DNA of 64,000 nt from Botryotinia globosa (Eukaryota; Ascomycota; Leotiomycetes; Helotiales; Sclerotiniaceae), in assembly GCA_014898425.1 (NCBI GenBank), contig RCSZ01000010.1:1116001-1180000 (forward strand), read 5' to 3'. The notes beneath the pieces were generated by a model. That model ran no database searches. It was not told where the DNA came from and saw only the letters and a program-made list of their open reading frames with translations. Shown in pieces: positions 43,079 through 54,886 of the stretch. The translations under genes and the position numbers were made by a program. Position 1 is the stretch's first letter; each line of letters begins with the position of its first letter.

Positions 43079-45340
43079 TCAAAGGGGTTCCCACCGCACC
43101 TCTCTAAACGCCATTCCATTCGGATTATCCACCAACACCGCCAGCCCATCTCCCAAAGTCCTCCTCCTCTCCCAATCCGCCAATTCTCGCTGCGCTCCCC
43201 CGTCATCTACTCGAATCCTTATATTCATTCTCTCAATCCCTAAGCCTTCTGCCACCAACATGTATTTGATTTCGTAAAATGACGTCGCAGGGTTTAAATC
43301 TCGTAGATATATGTTGCCGATTTGTCGGTGGAAGAGATCATTTTCTATGACGTGGCAGATGAGGATAGAGGGGAGATATTCGGGTGGGATAACGGCCATG
43401 AGGACGGGGTTATCGGGACCTAATTGGAGGCCTCTGGGGAGATTGAGAGGGGGAAGTAGATTTTGACGTGGAGCACGAGGGAGTCTGGGTGGGAATTGAT
43501 TTATAGGCTGAGGTTGCGGCTCGACCGGAGGCTGATTATACTCTTCGTAGGCGGGAGGCTCGGGGTAGTTGGGTGCTGGTTGCTCGAGGCCTTCGCCCCA
43601 TTCGGGCTGCGGTACGATTTCGCGCTCGGGGGCTTGGAGCTGGTAGGGAGGAGGAAGCTCGTCGGCCTCGGCATATACTACTGCTGGGGGGTTGTAAATT
43701 TCGGCTCGATTTACGTTGGCACGGCCAGGTGGTTCTTGTTGTGGGGGCGCTGGAGGATCATGAGGTGCTGGTGGAGGTGCTGGTGGAGGTGCTGGTGGAG
43801 GTGCTGGTGGAGGTGCTGGTGGAGGTGCTAGACGGGGTTCTGGTGGTCTGGCTTCAAGGTCTAATTCTGGATTCATTATAATGGGGGCCATTCGAGGGAC
43901 AGCTGGAGGACGTATTTGCTCGGGAGGAGCTGCTGGAAGAGGCACTTGCCGAGGAGCGAGAGGAGCGGGTGGTGCTGGTTCTGGTTGAGCGTCTAGTTGA
44001 GCGTCTGGCTGAGCGTCTGGTTGAGCAACGGCCAGATCTGGTGGGAGAAAGCCAGCTTCCATGTTCGCTTGAGCAAGGCCAGCTCTTGTGGTTTCGAACA
44101 ACGTTGCAACATCTGGTCTGTTCGAGGGCTCAATCAAAAGACATTCGTAGATAGCATACAGCAAGCTTCGACTGTATGGAAGATTCAGATCCCTGTTCAA
44201 TTTCTCCCACCCATGGGCTTTACTCATTATAGTAGGCCCTCCGTTAACTAGTCTAGGTGTACCATGACTTCTCTTTGCTTCAAGATCGTTCCAATTTACC
44301 GATTTCCTACAGTGTATTATGCAGAACATTATTAGACCGACTTGCCAGACATTCGTTTTCGATGTGTAGACGACCGATTGAAGCGTATTATCTTTTCCAG
44401 CCTTGTGATGAGTGGCCCGACTTTGCAACCATGGTCTTTTGCCCTTCATATCACGCGCGCGCAATTGTTCTGGGGCACGTGAATTGAGACTTCCTGAATT
44501 ACCATGTTGTCGATGGTAAGCTTCATCTTGAGGAATCTTAATTTTAGCCGCTCGTCGAAAAGAACCGGGCACGTAGCCTTTATCTCTCAAATGTGTTGGA
44601 TGCGGGAAGTTCTTGATATATATATTTTGTGGATTGAGATCAAAATGGACAATGTTGAGATCGTTGCCCCTAGGGTCGTATTGTCGACGGTAATCAGCTG
44701 GATCTTCAGTACCGTGTTTCATGATAAGTAGACTCCGAGCAAGGCAGTGAAAGATCTCCCACGAGCTTCGTTCAGAGAACCTCGTATTATGACTCATGTT
44801 CCAACCTATTAAATCTTCGAGGCTACTAGTACAGTATTCCAATATCATTCTTTCCACTCGCCCCACGTCCTGGCTCAAAGTGTTTTTCCCTTCATCTTCC
44901 CAAGCTCGCTTGAAGAGCTTCACAATATGATGGTTATGACCAGGTGGAAGTCGCGATTGTAAATTCTCATAATGCTTTGACTCGTCTGATAACTTTTGTC
45001 CTATCGGGTCTTGCAAATAGCGAAACGAGCAAGGACGTTGCTTCACAATTATATTCTTTGGTCCAAATTGTGTTTCCACTCTCCAATGGCCTACTAAACA
45101 ATCACTCTCACTTGAGATAATTCTTACACCTCCATATATCCGATTCAATGGTTCATTCCACGTCCAGGCATTGTCCAGCCATCGTCTCCGACGACGCCGC
45201 ATCCCAATATCACGCAATGCAAGGGGTTTCTGGGGCGCTTGTATATCCGCTGGTATCCCAACATGCTCGGCAGGATCTGGTCCTTCGTAGAATTCGAGGT
45301 CCTGGTCAAGTTCGGGATCGTAGGCATTTTCTTCTGCCAT
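43079..45340 (-). CDS. Protein-kinase-like protein with Pro-rich linker, DFG not evident
   Basis: A single 753-aa frame. The kinase-like domain spans roughly residues 65-425: a Lys in NIIVK100, an HRD-like motif H232-F-D234-LNPQN239 with the catalytic Asp and metal-binding Asn, and an APE-like SRAPE291. Between N239 and APE no DFG triplet is found; the place reads AAKIKIPQDEAY, so the metal-binding loop is changed or unusual. Residues about 440-660 are Pro/Ala-rich, with QPDA repeats, a run of PAPP units (12-bp DNA repeat near 43762-43830) and a PPPY motif. The last 100 residues look folded (ubiquitin-like or similar). Possibly a pseudokinase scaffold; function unknown. Confidence 0.8.
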   Translation of the reverse strand: MAEENAYDPELDQDLEFYEGPDPAEHVGIPADIQAPQKPLALRDIGMRRRRRRWLDNAWTWNEPLNRIYGGVRIISSESDCLVGHWRVETQFGPKNIIVKQRPCSFRYLQDPIGQKLSDESKHYENLQSRLPPGHNHHIVKLFKRAWEDEGKNTLSQDVGRVERMILEYCTSSLEDLIGWNMSHNTRFSERSSWEIFHCLARSLLIMKHGTEDPADYRRQYDPRGNDLNIVHFDLNPQNIYIKNFPHPTHLRDKGYVPGSFRRAAKIKIPQDEAYHRQHGNSGSLNSRAPEQLRARDMKGKRPWLQSRATHHKAGKDNTLQSVVYTSKTNVWQVGLIMFCIIHCRKSVNWNDLEAKRSHGTPRLVNGGPTIMSKAHGWEKLNRDLNLPYSRSLLYAIYECLLIEPSNRPDVATLFETTRAGLAQANMEAGFLPPDLAVAQPDAQPDAQLDAQPEPAPPAPLAPRQVPLPAAPPEQIRPPAVPRMAPIIMNPELDLEARPPEPRLAPPPAPPPAPPPAPPPAPPPAPHDPPAPPQQEPPGRANVNRAEIYNPPAVVYAEADELPPPYQLQAPEREIVPQPEWGEGLEQPAPNYPEPPAYEEYNQPPVEPQPQPINQFPPRLPRAPRQNLLPPLNLPRGLQLGPDNPVLMAVIPPEYLPSILICHVIENDLFHRQIGNIYLRDLNPATSFYEIKYMLVAEGLGIERMNIRIRVDDGGAQRELADWERRRTLGDGLAVLVDNPNGMAFREVRWEPL
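43762..43830 (-). repeat. 12-bp coding tandem repeat (PAPP units)
   Basis: The plus strand repeats GGTGCTGGTGGA about five times; on the coding strand this gives PAPP. It lies in the Pro-rich linker of the kinase-like protein. Confidence 0.9.
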
Positions 45341-46125
45341 AACTTGTTACGGATATTCGATATGTCACGGATAATAAAATAAGTTGTTTCAATGAAAGTG
45401 CAGAAAAGAACGAGATGGATTGTCATGTACAGTGTTCGAGGCAGGGCTCATAGATTGTCGAACAAAGCTTTCTCTGAAAAGAGATAAAAAGAATGTGAGA
45501 AGGCTCTTTGTTTGTTTAAGCAGCCGCTCTAAACGAACAATTCCATTTCCGGTGACTTCAATGAATTACATAGAAAAATATTTCTTGCAACTATTTAGTC
45601 GGCCTTGGAATGGAATAAGAGACGGAACGGCTACGCAACTTCTGCAAAGCATGTTTCTGATGAAAATCTGATTTTGCATTTATTTCCACGCCCATCTTTA
45701 TGTTTAGCACTCTCTGATTTAAGAAAAGGAGCCGTAGGAATAGATCAAATATTTTGAAGTTATCATAAACACATACCAAGGAAACCTAAAATCATCAGTC
45801 TGATTGGAACACCTCCTCCTATCCATTGAAATGAAGTCAGTTGATTCGAGAGCATGTGATTATGGGACCCAGATAAATTTCACAATCCTCAATTTGATGT
45901 GAAAGCATAATTCATGTAATAGCTCTGACTGACAATAATTCCCTTGCTTCATTCCTAAGTATGTACTAATTTTCTACCTCAGAGCCAGCTCTGTCAATGA
46001 CATCTTACGGAGATGTTCCGTTTGAAGTAGTGAAGTTAGGGGACAGTTTGATGTTCAAATCACACAATATGATCACTTTGTCATTCTTCTAGCCTTGGCC
46101 TTAGTAGCAGGTTTGGTGTTTATGA
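45341..46125. other. Intergenic stretch, no gene seen
   Basis: 785 bp between the starts of the kinase-like gene and the 3' end of the sirtuin gene, both on the minus strand. It includes the kinase-like promoter. No supported frame. Confidence 0.45.
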
Positions 46126-47544
46126 TCAAGGAGTTGTGGCGGTATTGGATGAGTTTGGCATATTTTGAGGCATAGTAACGTCGAGCACAACACTTGAGTC
46201 TTTAGCGCGCTCATCAGTGGTGGAATTTAGATCCACGGGCGTGGATTTAGTTGCAGTTTCCTTTTCGTGTATGATTGGAGTGGATCGAACAACAGTCGTG
46301 GCTTTTTTCAGTGGCATTCCATTCGTGATATCTGCCAGAAGTGAACCCTAGATCTAGTTAGTCCTGCTGGTTGAGGACTCACCTATCAAACAGTTGAGCT
46401 ATGGCACAAAATGGGGAGTTCTTACCTTTTCAGCAGCAAAATCTGTAGGTGGTCGCGAAGGCATATCTTCAGGAGCTAAAGTAGAGGATGCCAACTTTAC
46501 CGCCGGGGTTTTCTGGAGATCGGCGTTTACTCTATCTGTATGGCTACTCGAAAACTTTAGTGCTTCATCAATCTCACCTGTCAGCTCTTTGATGTCTGCT
46601 TCAAAAAGTTCATCTCTTGACATATTGAGCCTGGCCTCCTCAGTCTTTTCAGCCTCTTTCTGTTTTGTGTTCCCTCCAACCGAAACCCACAATTCTTCCA
46701 ATTCGTCTCTCCATCCCAAGGCATCTGCTAGTTTCCTAACGCCACTATCGCAGTCACCAAGAACGGCCACATCATCCAACCTACTGCCAAAATCGCCCAC
46801 GGAGATCATGTTAAACAGCAGTCTTGGGACCGTCTCGGGGGCAAGGGTTGGCAATGTTGCAAATGGCTGAACACTCAAGCTGGTGCCCATCACGATGACA
46901 AGATCAGCAGTAGCGGGAATCATTTTGTGAGTGTGAAAGGCTTCCGGTAGTTGTTCGCCAAAAAACACAATATCTGGTTTAACTAAACCACCACACTGTG
47001 GAACCAGACAAGTTGCTGGGTCTGCATCTTCTATAGCTTTCTTCATCATATCGTCGGGATGTTCAGTCTTGCAATCAATGCATCTCTGAGTAGCGAAACT
47101 TCCATGTGCTTCGATGACCTTTTCCGAAGAGACCCCGGCTCGACGTTCCAAACAATCAATATTTTGTGTGAAAAGCATTCTGAGCAATCCCTTCTTCTCG
47201 ATCAACGCAAGGAAAGCATGTGATACTGTAGGGTAGAATTTTCCAGGATAGAGTTCTTTTGCCAAAACATAGAAAGGAGCTGGATTTTCGCGGAAGAAGT
47301 CGATATCGAAAACCGCTTCTGCATATGGAAGATTCAGTTCGGCAAGGTTGGCGTATATACCGGTCTCTGGTGAACGGAAATCTGGGATGCCCGCACTAGT
47401 GGATATACCAGCTCCTGTCAAAACAACGATGTTCTTTGCTTTGCCACTCTTGATGAAATCCGCAACTCCTTCGATTGAACGGGCTGAAAGCGTGTGGGGA
47501 GGATCATTTGGATTGATTTGAGGTTGAGACGCTTCTTGACCCAT
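46126..47544 (-). CDS. HST2: NAD-dependent protein deacetylase, Hst2/SIRT2-type sirtuin
   Basis: Two exons, 47544-46426 and 46347-46126 (446 aa), joined in phase 0. Start is the ATG at 47544, which gives the short MGQEAS N-terminus; Gly2 suggests N-myristoylation could be considered. Sirtuin motifs are complete: GAGIS at 44-48, PDFRSP, FTQNID with the adjacent LERRAGV, catalytic H147 in EAHGSF, four zinc Cys (155, 158, 179, 184) and GTSLSVQPFA. The long C-terminal tail after the core is charged and Ser/Thr-rich, as in Hst2. It removes acetyl groups from lysines (e.g. histone H4 K16 in the family) using NAD, mainly in the cytoplasm. The intron lies in the tail. Confidence 0.93.
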
Positions 47545-48050
47545 GTTGGCAATATTTCTCGTGTGTATATCAATCACCCTTTGGCTTGGTTCAATGGGTG
47601 AGGCTGATCACGCTTATTGTAGATTTGTGCAGATTTTCTTATGCCTTGTGAAAGTGTACTTGGGCAGGTAGAGACTGCAGGAAAAAACTGGATGATGATT
47701 TAAAAGGCGACTCTGGATGTTTTCGAAAATTCAAACGTGTAGATATATAGACACACAAATGTAATGACAATGGGCATAAAGATCCAAACATCAAATTGTA
47801 TGTAAGATTACCAGAGACAGAGTGAATAATGATAATAACAATTCTGGGTAATTCTCGTACTGACTACCAGACTACACATCCAATGAAACAATCACAAAAA
47901 GAAAGCACCGGAAGAACTGATAAGCGATAAGTAGTATCACGTGACTGTTAACATTTTATCATTGAAAAGAAAGAATTAATAATCCATATGTTAAAGAGGG
48001 AGTGGTATTATTAGGTCTTCTCTTATTTATAGATTTATGTATGTGTGTGT

Positions 48051-48107
48051 TTATATATATGTATATATATGTATATATATGTATATATATGTATATATAT
48101 GTATATC
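48051..48107. repeat. 10-bp AT-rich repeat (TATATATATG)n
   Basis: Five to six near-perfect copies of a 10-bp TATATATATG unit. Confidence 0.9.
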
Positions 48108-48382
48108 AACTCAGAGGTTCATTAGAGTCTCCAGCTAGATCTAAATTGTATAATCCATCTCATAATAATCTTATATTTATCACATATCAATATCGGTTGG
48201 TTGATTTGACATGTTCTTACTTCTGCCATCACCCTCGCATTTGAACCAGTTAAACTACAGAATTCTCTATTAAGCAATCAAACGTTAATAAGCCATTTCC
48301 CGTTTCTAACCTTTCTCTCTTCCCATCACTCCAAACAAACTTTCCGATGCTTATTAGGCAGCCGAATAGATTCCCGTACATT

Positions 48383-48530
48383 TTCAACCATCAACCATCA
48401 ACCATCAACCATCAACCATCAACCATCAACCATCAACCATCAACCATCAACCATCAACCATCAACCATCAACCATCAACCATCAACCATCAACCATCAAC
48501 CATCAACCATCAACCATCAACCATCAACCA
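48383..48530. repeat. Heptamer minisatellite (ATCAACC)n, about 21 copies
   Basis: Perfect 7-bp tandem array of 148 bp with no spacers, so not a CRISPR array. The unit differs by one base from ATCAAGC at 1841-1900. Confidence 0.96.
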
Positions 48531-48819
48531 CTCATCTTTGCAGCTACGTACCCCAGAGCCCAGGTGATCCAAATTTACGTACATATAATCAATACATTGT
48601 TTCCCCAGGTAGCTGGAGATATGGAAATTTCAGCTCGATCGTTATTCACTTTGCACCCCTTGATCTGCTTGATTACGAACTGCCCCGGGCCTCCAAGGGA
48701 TACCAAGCCCTCAGCCACACCCGCCCTACTTTTGAAACCCTTCGATGAGGCTACAGAGATGCCAGTCAATCTTATTATACCTACCTAGGTAGCTGGAGGT
48801 CCACGGTACTTCTGACAGT

Positions 48820-48861
48820 GGATGACGGATGTCGGATGACGGATGACGGGTGACGGGTGAC
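48820..48861. repeat. Heptamer array (GGATGAC/GGGTGAC)n
   Basis: Six copies of a 7-bp unit with single-base variants (GGATGTC, GGGTGAC). Confidence 0.93.
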
Positions 48862-49075
48862 GCCGTAAATACAATTCCCTCCAGTACACACATCACTTTC
48901 TTGGCCGATAAGCTTATTTGCCTTAAGAACGTCCAACGCTTCTCTTCTTCTCATATTTTATACAAGAGAGATTTCGATGCATGTTCAATTGCCCTAAGGA
49001 TATCTGATACTGATACCATCATTGACTTGATTGCAAGTCGATGAATTCATCTCGTTCGAAAGTAGACACAAGGTC

Positions 49076-51168
49076 ATGCCGGCGATCCTTCTGACCTCAT
49101 TGAATAATACAATCGTCAATGATAACACCGTCACAAATGCTACAAGTGATGTATTGCAAGTCGTATGCGCATGGCCTGTATCTGGTCAGTATGGGCCAGG
49201 TTCCCGGGTTCTGTAAGCTTCTCTATCTCTCCACCAGTCTCTCCAGAAAACTCCACTCCACTCTATGAAAATACTGCAAAAAGAGTTCCAGACTTCTGAC
49301 ATCTAGATTCTTCTTTCTACAGATACTATGTTCTCGTAGCAGCATGTGTTTTTCTTCGCAAACAACAATGGCTGAAAGAAGCTTGTTTGGCAGCTGCATT
49401 GCTTTTCCCCGCCGTTGCTGCACTTCATGGAATAGTCCTTGCAGCTGTTCACGTGGACGGTGAGTACCTGACAATAAGAGAAATCGTCCCGTTTGTTTGA
49501 CAAATTATGATTTAGGTGCGGTTGATATGGATATATACGGAGCTTTCCAACTGTGCTCCATAGGTGTTTTAGCTGCACCGATAACTGTGAAGCTATCACG
49601 AACATACTTTTTTGAAACCCCCGGCCGAAACACCATCTTTTTATGGACTGGATTGATATTTGCTGGTAAGTATTATTCTTCAACGATTCACTTGAAATTT
49701 GCTAATACTCACTCTTCTTGCAAGGTCTGTTGAGTTTGACTGTGGAATTCATTAGGGTAAGCACAAGTCCTTGCTTAATCGATAATGACGGGCATCCAGC
49801 CTATTTCACTCGAGGAAATTTCACCTATGCTTTGACATGTGGTCTTACTTGCGATGTCACCTCTGGCCCTTTCTCCCCAATGCGCGGCGGCTCAGCGAAT
49901 AATATCTACGTTATTCCTGCACCGAACAAACTCACCTTCGACACTGTTACTCTTCTCTCAGCCGCATGCTGCATTCCTGCTATACTCTCACTTGTGTCTA
50001 TGTGGAACAAAATCCGTGAGACAAACTGGAACAATCGTTTCGGCCATAAAGAAGAACCGATTGATGCGCCGATTGAGGGCACCAACAATGCAACCGTCGG
50101 AAAAATGAAAGAGGTCAATAGCTTGATTAGGTTTTTCCTGAGTGCTATAGAAGTTCCCGTGTTCGTTGGTGCGGTGCTGGCTATTCTTATTCTTGGGGAG
50201 AGAAACTTTTTCAGCCAACAAGTCGCATATCAAACTGAGCCCATAGCAACTATCGGTACGTACCCACCTATCTTTATATAGACATTGTATATTGCTGACT
50301 CTACTTGTTCGTGTTCATAGGTCAATGGGCACCCATTGTCGGCACTGGCCTGGCAGTCTTCGGGTCCTTATACCGTCTCCTGGCAGCAAATATGGAGGCA
50401 GACGAAGAGGGAGTATATAAAAATGCTTCAAAGCATCTCGAGTTCCAAAAACGGGGAATTGGTCTGGGCATTGCCCCAGAGCTATCGCCATCCCCCTCTC
50501 CAGATGCCATTGAAATGATGCGTCGAAGCCGTTCAAATAGCAGCGGAAGAACTTCCCACGAGATAGAGCATCACGAAATAGCGCAGACTTCAAGTAATCG
50601 GCCTTCACTTGGCCTAACCAAGTCATCAACAGACGTGGGAAACAGACGGAAAGTAGCCATTGTTTTAACCGCAATCGGTAATTATGTTGGTACTGCGGCA
50701 GAGTTCCGTCTAGACGACTCTGAATTCAAACATGGAAAAGCTGTTGACTTTCCAGAAATTCCTGGAGAAGATCAGCGAAATCCAAAGCTTCCACATATTA
50801 GGGAAGCGTACAATCAAACCCGTGATGCCGACGGAAATATCACTCCCATCTTACGTCCTTCTCGAGCACCTAGCATAAATGGTAGTATCATCTCAGGGCT
50901 TGACATTGAGTGTGGCACAGGGACTGCCGAACCCGCGTCACCTCGGTCGCCAACGTCCCAATTCTCTCCTTCGTCAGCAAACAGCGATAAGCCAAGGGCG
51001 CGGCGGGATACCCTTGAAGTTCCCTCGCAGGTTCATCATAATCTTACACGATATGATACCTCGAGATCTGAGAGTCAGACCTCGCCCCTCATCGTAGTCT
51101 CGTCCGAAACTATAGCTATACCTTCTCCAATACATACACCTCCTCCAAAGCCTCCCACACCACCTTGA
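49076..51168 (+). CDS. Seven-TM integral membrane protein with long cytosolic tail
   Basis: Five exons, 49076-49212, 49323-49459, 49516-49665, 49725-50255 and 50321-51168, all in phase (600 aa). About seven hydrophobic helices are visible: LYYVLVAACVFL, ACLAAALLFPAVAALHGIVL, FQLCSIGVLAAPIT, TIFLWTGLIFAGLLSLTV, VTLLSAACCIPAILSLVSMW, FFLSAIEVPVFVGAVLAILI and APIVGTGLAVFGSLYRLLA. The N-terminus has several NxT sequons and no signal peptide. A Cys-containing loop (SPCLIDNDGH...CGLTCDVTSGP) lies between helices 4 and 5. The last 220 residues are Ser/Pro-rich, ending PSPIHTPPPKPPTPP. This is the build of fungal plasma-membrane proteins of unknown role; receptor or transporter function cannot be decided. 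Confidence 0.85.
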
Positions 51169-52716
51169 CCCCTAAGCGAACTGAGGAAATACACAAATGA
51201 AAATCTCGGACGCCTTCCTGAACAAGCTTTTTCTTGCCGTTCATGGCTTCAAAGAATCTAGACTCAGTGATTCTAAAATAAGGGGTTTTTCGTCTGATAC
51301 GGTGATCCACGAAATTTGCATTATGTGGCATGTACGAAGGTGGTTCCACTTTTTGATGCTTAGTATTTTGGATTCACTGAATGGAATTGTGCATAAAAAG
51401 ATATTACATCACCTACCTAGGTACTGTCAACAATTTGGGAGGCTAAAAATGGAACTGCCATCACACACCCAAAAGTCTCAACAGCCACAACAAATCGTTG
51501 TGACTTGCTGAACTCGGGTAACAGACAGGAAAAACATTTTCATCGAAAAGCTGAAGGAGAAGTTCAGGGTCGAAATTGACCGTAGGAAATATTCCACTCC
51601 GACGCAGTCTTGAAATTCACTAAATTTGGGGCGGGAAATTGGCCACTTTTAGCCAAGACATGGATGCTTTCATCGCAAATTTCTTCTTGGTCGGCATTCA
51701 TTTCCACCTAGAATACTACAATCTAGAATCTAGATGAGGAATAAAGTTTAAACAGCCCGAGAGTTTTGTTTACTATTTCCGTGGGCCCGTCTCCCAAGCG
51801 TTGAAAGCCTCGGTACATGCTCCGCAAGCCTACGGCACGCCGCTCTCCCAATTCATTGGCCGCGAAGCCTTATCGGCCGCTCCCAAAATTGTGTCAACTT
51901 AAGGAACCAAAGGTACAGGATTGCCAAATAATCGCACGAGGTATACGTGCGTCATTTCGACGGCCATACCCTTTACCGGGAGTATGATGCATGTCAATTT
52001 TGTGTTGTTGATTTTGGGTCTCGACGCAAGTTGTTTCAATGACGGATACCTGCACCTCATTTGGTGCGTTTTGCTATAATTGTGGGGAGCATTACTCCAG
52101 TATACAGTCCAAGAGGACGTGGAGTTGGTGATTCAATCGTTAATAAGTCAATCTTGAAGCCAAGTTTGAGCGAACCGCACCCCCGCATTTCTTCTGTGCA
52201 TCCGAATCTTCTCTTTCTCTTCAATAAATTTAGGTCCAATGGGACCTCTCGTATTCACTACTATAGCTTTGTGGCGTTAGTAGACTTCCCGATTACAAAA
52301 GATATCCATCCATCTTTCCGTCTCGCTTGATACTTTAGCTTCCTACCGGCATTAGCTCGTGTACTAAAGTCGAAGTAGACTTTTTTTATCGAATCACAAA
52401 CGTTATTTACGCGTACCTGAAGATCTTGACTTTATTGGGTGCGATGGTAGTTATATGTCCACCTGCGAAAGAGGTCTTTATCGAAATACCATACTGGATA
52501 GTAGCGGTTGAATGCACGAATGCACGAAGTTGTATGCACATGTATAGATATGGAGAAAAGCTCTAGTGCATTCATCCCGTTTCTTAGATGGGATTTCTCG
52601 ATATTAATAGATGTAAATATCATCACAATCCATGAAGAACATGGTGTGTTATGGAGAATTCATGTCTTCAAACATAATTGATTGTAATATCTCCTCCCAT
52701 CAGGCATTGTTATATA
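51169..52716. other. 1.5-kb intergenic region, no supported gene
   Basis: Between two plus-strand membrane protein genes. Short frames at 51197 and 52061 were examined; neither shows domains or splice partners. Confidence 0.45.
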
Positions 52717-54071
52717 ATGGCGGAAGATCGAGGTCCTGAAATTGGTGAGTTTACATCACAAAATCATAGATGATTCTCATCAAGGCTAAATGTTGTTCAG
52801 CTGTTATTCTTTGTGTCTTTATGGGACTTTCGTGGCTGTTCGTTTCTCTTAGGGTTATTGTCCGCTTGTTCATTACGAAATCTTGGAGTTTTGATGATTC
52901 TTTGCTTACGGTGTCACTCGTCAGTTCTTCCTTCAAAATTCATTCCCTTGACTAATAGAATCAGTTTCTATACACTCTCTACGCCACAGCAGGCTTACGA
53001 TCTGTGAGGTTTGGGAGTGGACAACATACCGATCAGATTTCACGTGAAGATCTCCCCAGAGCTCTCCAGGCATGGTGGTTTGACGAGTAAGTATGCCAGC
53101 TTTCTTGATTCGAGGAAACTTATCATGTTACAATGCTACATTCCAGCTCAGAAGCCGGCCCCTAAACCATCGCTAATGTATTGCTCAGAAGCCTTTTTGC
53201 CCTCACAACTCTTTATGTACGCCTTTCAATCTCTGTGTTTCTTCTCAGATTGTCCACTCGCTCACTACATAAGAGCATCATCTACGTAACCCAAGCTTCT
53301 GTCATTACTTTTACCATAATATTCATTGTTCTCGTTTTTTGTCAATGCACCCCATTTGACTATTTCTGGAAGCAATATGAAGGTGCAACAGGCTTCTGCA
53401 TAGATAGCAGTGTAGTTCCAGCAGCCAGCGTAGCACATTCTGTTATAGGGTCTACTGTGGACTGGACGCTTGGTCTTTTGCCTATCTGGGTTATGTGGGA
53501 TTCGAAGATGAGTATGAAGGCCAAACTCTCTATCTCCGGTGATCTTTCTCTTGGTTTACTGTAAGTCAATCATAAATCGACAAACTTTGAATAAGATTTG
53601 ATATATAAAATTAGAGCTGGAGTTGCAACAATAATACGTATACCTTTTATTAAAGACCTACCGATCACGAACGATTTTCTATACGCAACCACAGATATAG
53701 CCATCGTATGTGCACCTGCGATATTTCAACCACGTTCTAATTTCTCCATACTAATTGTTATCCAGTGGTCCACAATTGAGCCCGGACTCGGAATAATTGC
53801 ATTCAGTGGCGCGACTCTTCGTCCGCTTCTCCGTCTCTTCTTCCCCCAAGCTTTCCCTTTACTTTGTCCCAATGAATCTCTCGGTCAAATCCAACCCTAC
53901 AGAACTACCTATACCGAAAGACCAAATTATATATATAATATGAATCTCATCGCCAATAAACGAGTTTCTACTTATCGAGATTCAAATTCTACATATACGG
54001 CTTTTGATTCAGATTCGAGGGTTTCGAGTTTTACGTCGTTTACTTGCAGTACTCTTTTGGATAGTGCATGA
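52717..54071 (+). CDS. Fungal rhodopsin-domain membrane protein, ends at an in-frame TGA
   Basis: Six exons, 52717-52744, 52801-52919, 52959-53086, 53189-53560, 53615-53705 and 53766-54071 (347 aa), joined in phase. The protein matches the fungal integral membrane 'rhodopsin' domain found next to CFEM receptors: VSLRVIVRLFITKSWSFDD in the first helices, WWFDESLFALTTLYVRLSIS, FCQCTPFDYFWKQ, VDWTLGLLPIWVMWDSKM and, after removal of a 60-nt in-frame intron, DIAIWSTIEPGLGIIAFSGA and TLRPLLR. The last 60 residues are a Ser/Thr-rich cytosolic tail that stops at TGA 54069-54071, although the same frame is open for another 158 codons. Some introns have weak signals (GTCAGT donor at 52920). Ligand unknown. 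Confidence 0.85.
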
Positions 54072-54548
54072 AGTTCTAGGAGTACACTTGGCATGGGTCG
54101 AGGGAGAATGGAAAGCATCGGCGTGACGGGAGGGTTGAAGATGTCGGGGTTTGGCATCAGAGAGGTGGATGAGGAGTTTTTTTGCGAGGGGAAATCGGGA
54201 GATAAGAAGAGAGAGAGGAAAGCGGGAGCACATGTTACGGTCGAAGAGCTTCCGGATGAAAGTATAGAGAGTACAGAGTTGGACATGAGAAGCAAAACAA
54301 AGTCGATGGCGAAAATAGAGGAGTCGCAGTGGCCTCTCGGGAGTGGGAGTGTGTGTTTGAGTATGAGGAATTTGACGAACGATTTATATGAAAATAGGGA
54401 GTGGCCGTTGAGGCTGAGGAGTGATAGTGTGAGGACTTTGGTCAATCCAAGGGTGTTCTTCTATGGGGCCCGTTGGGAATGTAAGAGATACGGTTTAGCT
54501 ATCGATTACTTGGAGAAAATGGGACTGGTTCTGGGTTTGGTGTTTTGA
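54072..54548 (+). other. Open in-frame continuation of the rhodopsin-domain gene after TGA
   Basis: The 158 codons after the TGA are in exactly the same frame, without a stop, up to TGA at 54546. Composition (Ser, Gly, acidic residues) continues that of a cytosolic tail. The in-frame ATG at 54093 is not in a good position for an independent gene. Explanations are a premature stop in this strain, translational readthrough, or an unseen small intron. Confidence 0.55.
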
Positions 54549-54864
54549 GAATGGGTAAAAGATGGGAGTTTGGACTCGGACCTTGTTGTTATACACCGGT
54601 CGAATATATAATTCGAGGCTTCGTTGTGTATAGAAATTTAGATAGAAGAGATCTAGAAGGAAACATTAAAATTCAATAGAGCAATATAATAAAGACTTGA
54701 ACGAATTCTCTGGCCCGGACTTCTGTCGGGAGTTACTAGATGATTTGGTATTTGATAAATTTCTATACTGAAGACTTGTGGAAAGTAAAGGGCTCGTAGA
54801 GTCATCTCTCACTTGTACTGGGACCATTTCGTCATGTTTTCTCTCTTCACTTTACATTTCTTCA

Positions 54865-54886
54865 CCCCCCCCCCCCCCCCCCCCCC
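54865..54886. repeat. C22 homopolymer run
   Basis: Twenty-two consecutive C. The exact length is unreliable in sequencing. Confidence 0.9.

Larger units (their letters stand above)
47545..49075. other. 1.5-kb divergent intergenic region rich in tandem repeats
   Basis: Lies between the sirtuin (-) and the seven-TM gene (+). It contains three simple-sequence arrays (annotated). A 133-codon frame across 48347-48748 is made of the ATCAACC array plus flanks and is not supported as a gene. Confidence 0.5.

Noticed and set aside
43463..43831. Trp/Arg-rich plus-strand frame
   Set aside because: Antisense of the PAPP repeats in the kinase-like gene.
48383..48530. Regular repeat that might be a CRISPR array
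   Set aside because: The 7-bp unit repeats without spacers and the genome is eukaryotic; it is a minisatellite.
48347..48748. 133-codon frame containing a peptide repeat
   Set aside because: Translation of the ATCAACC minisatellite; the flanks show no coding character.
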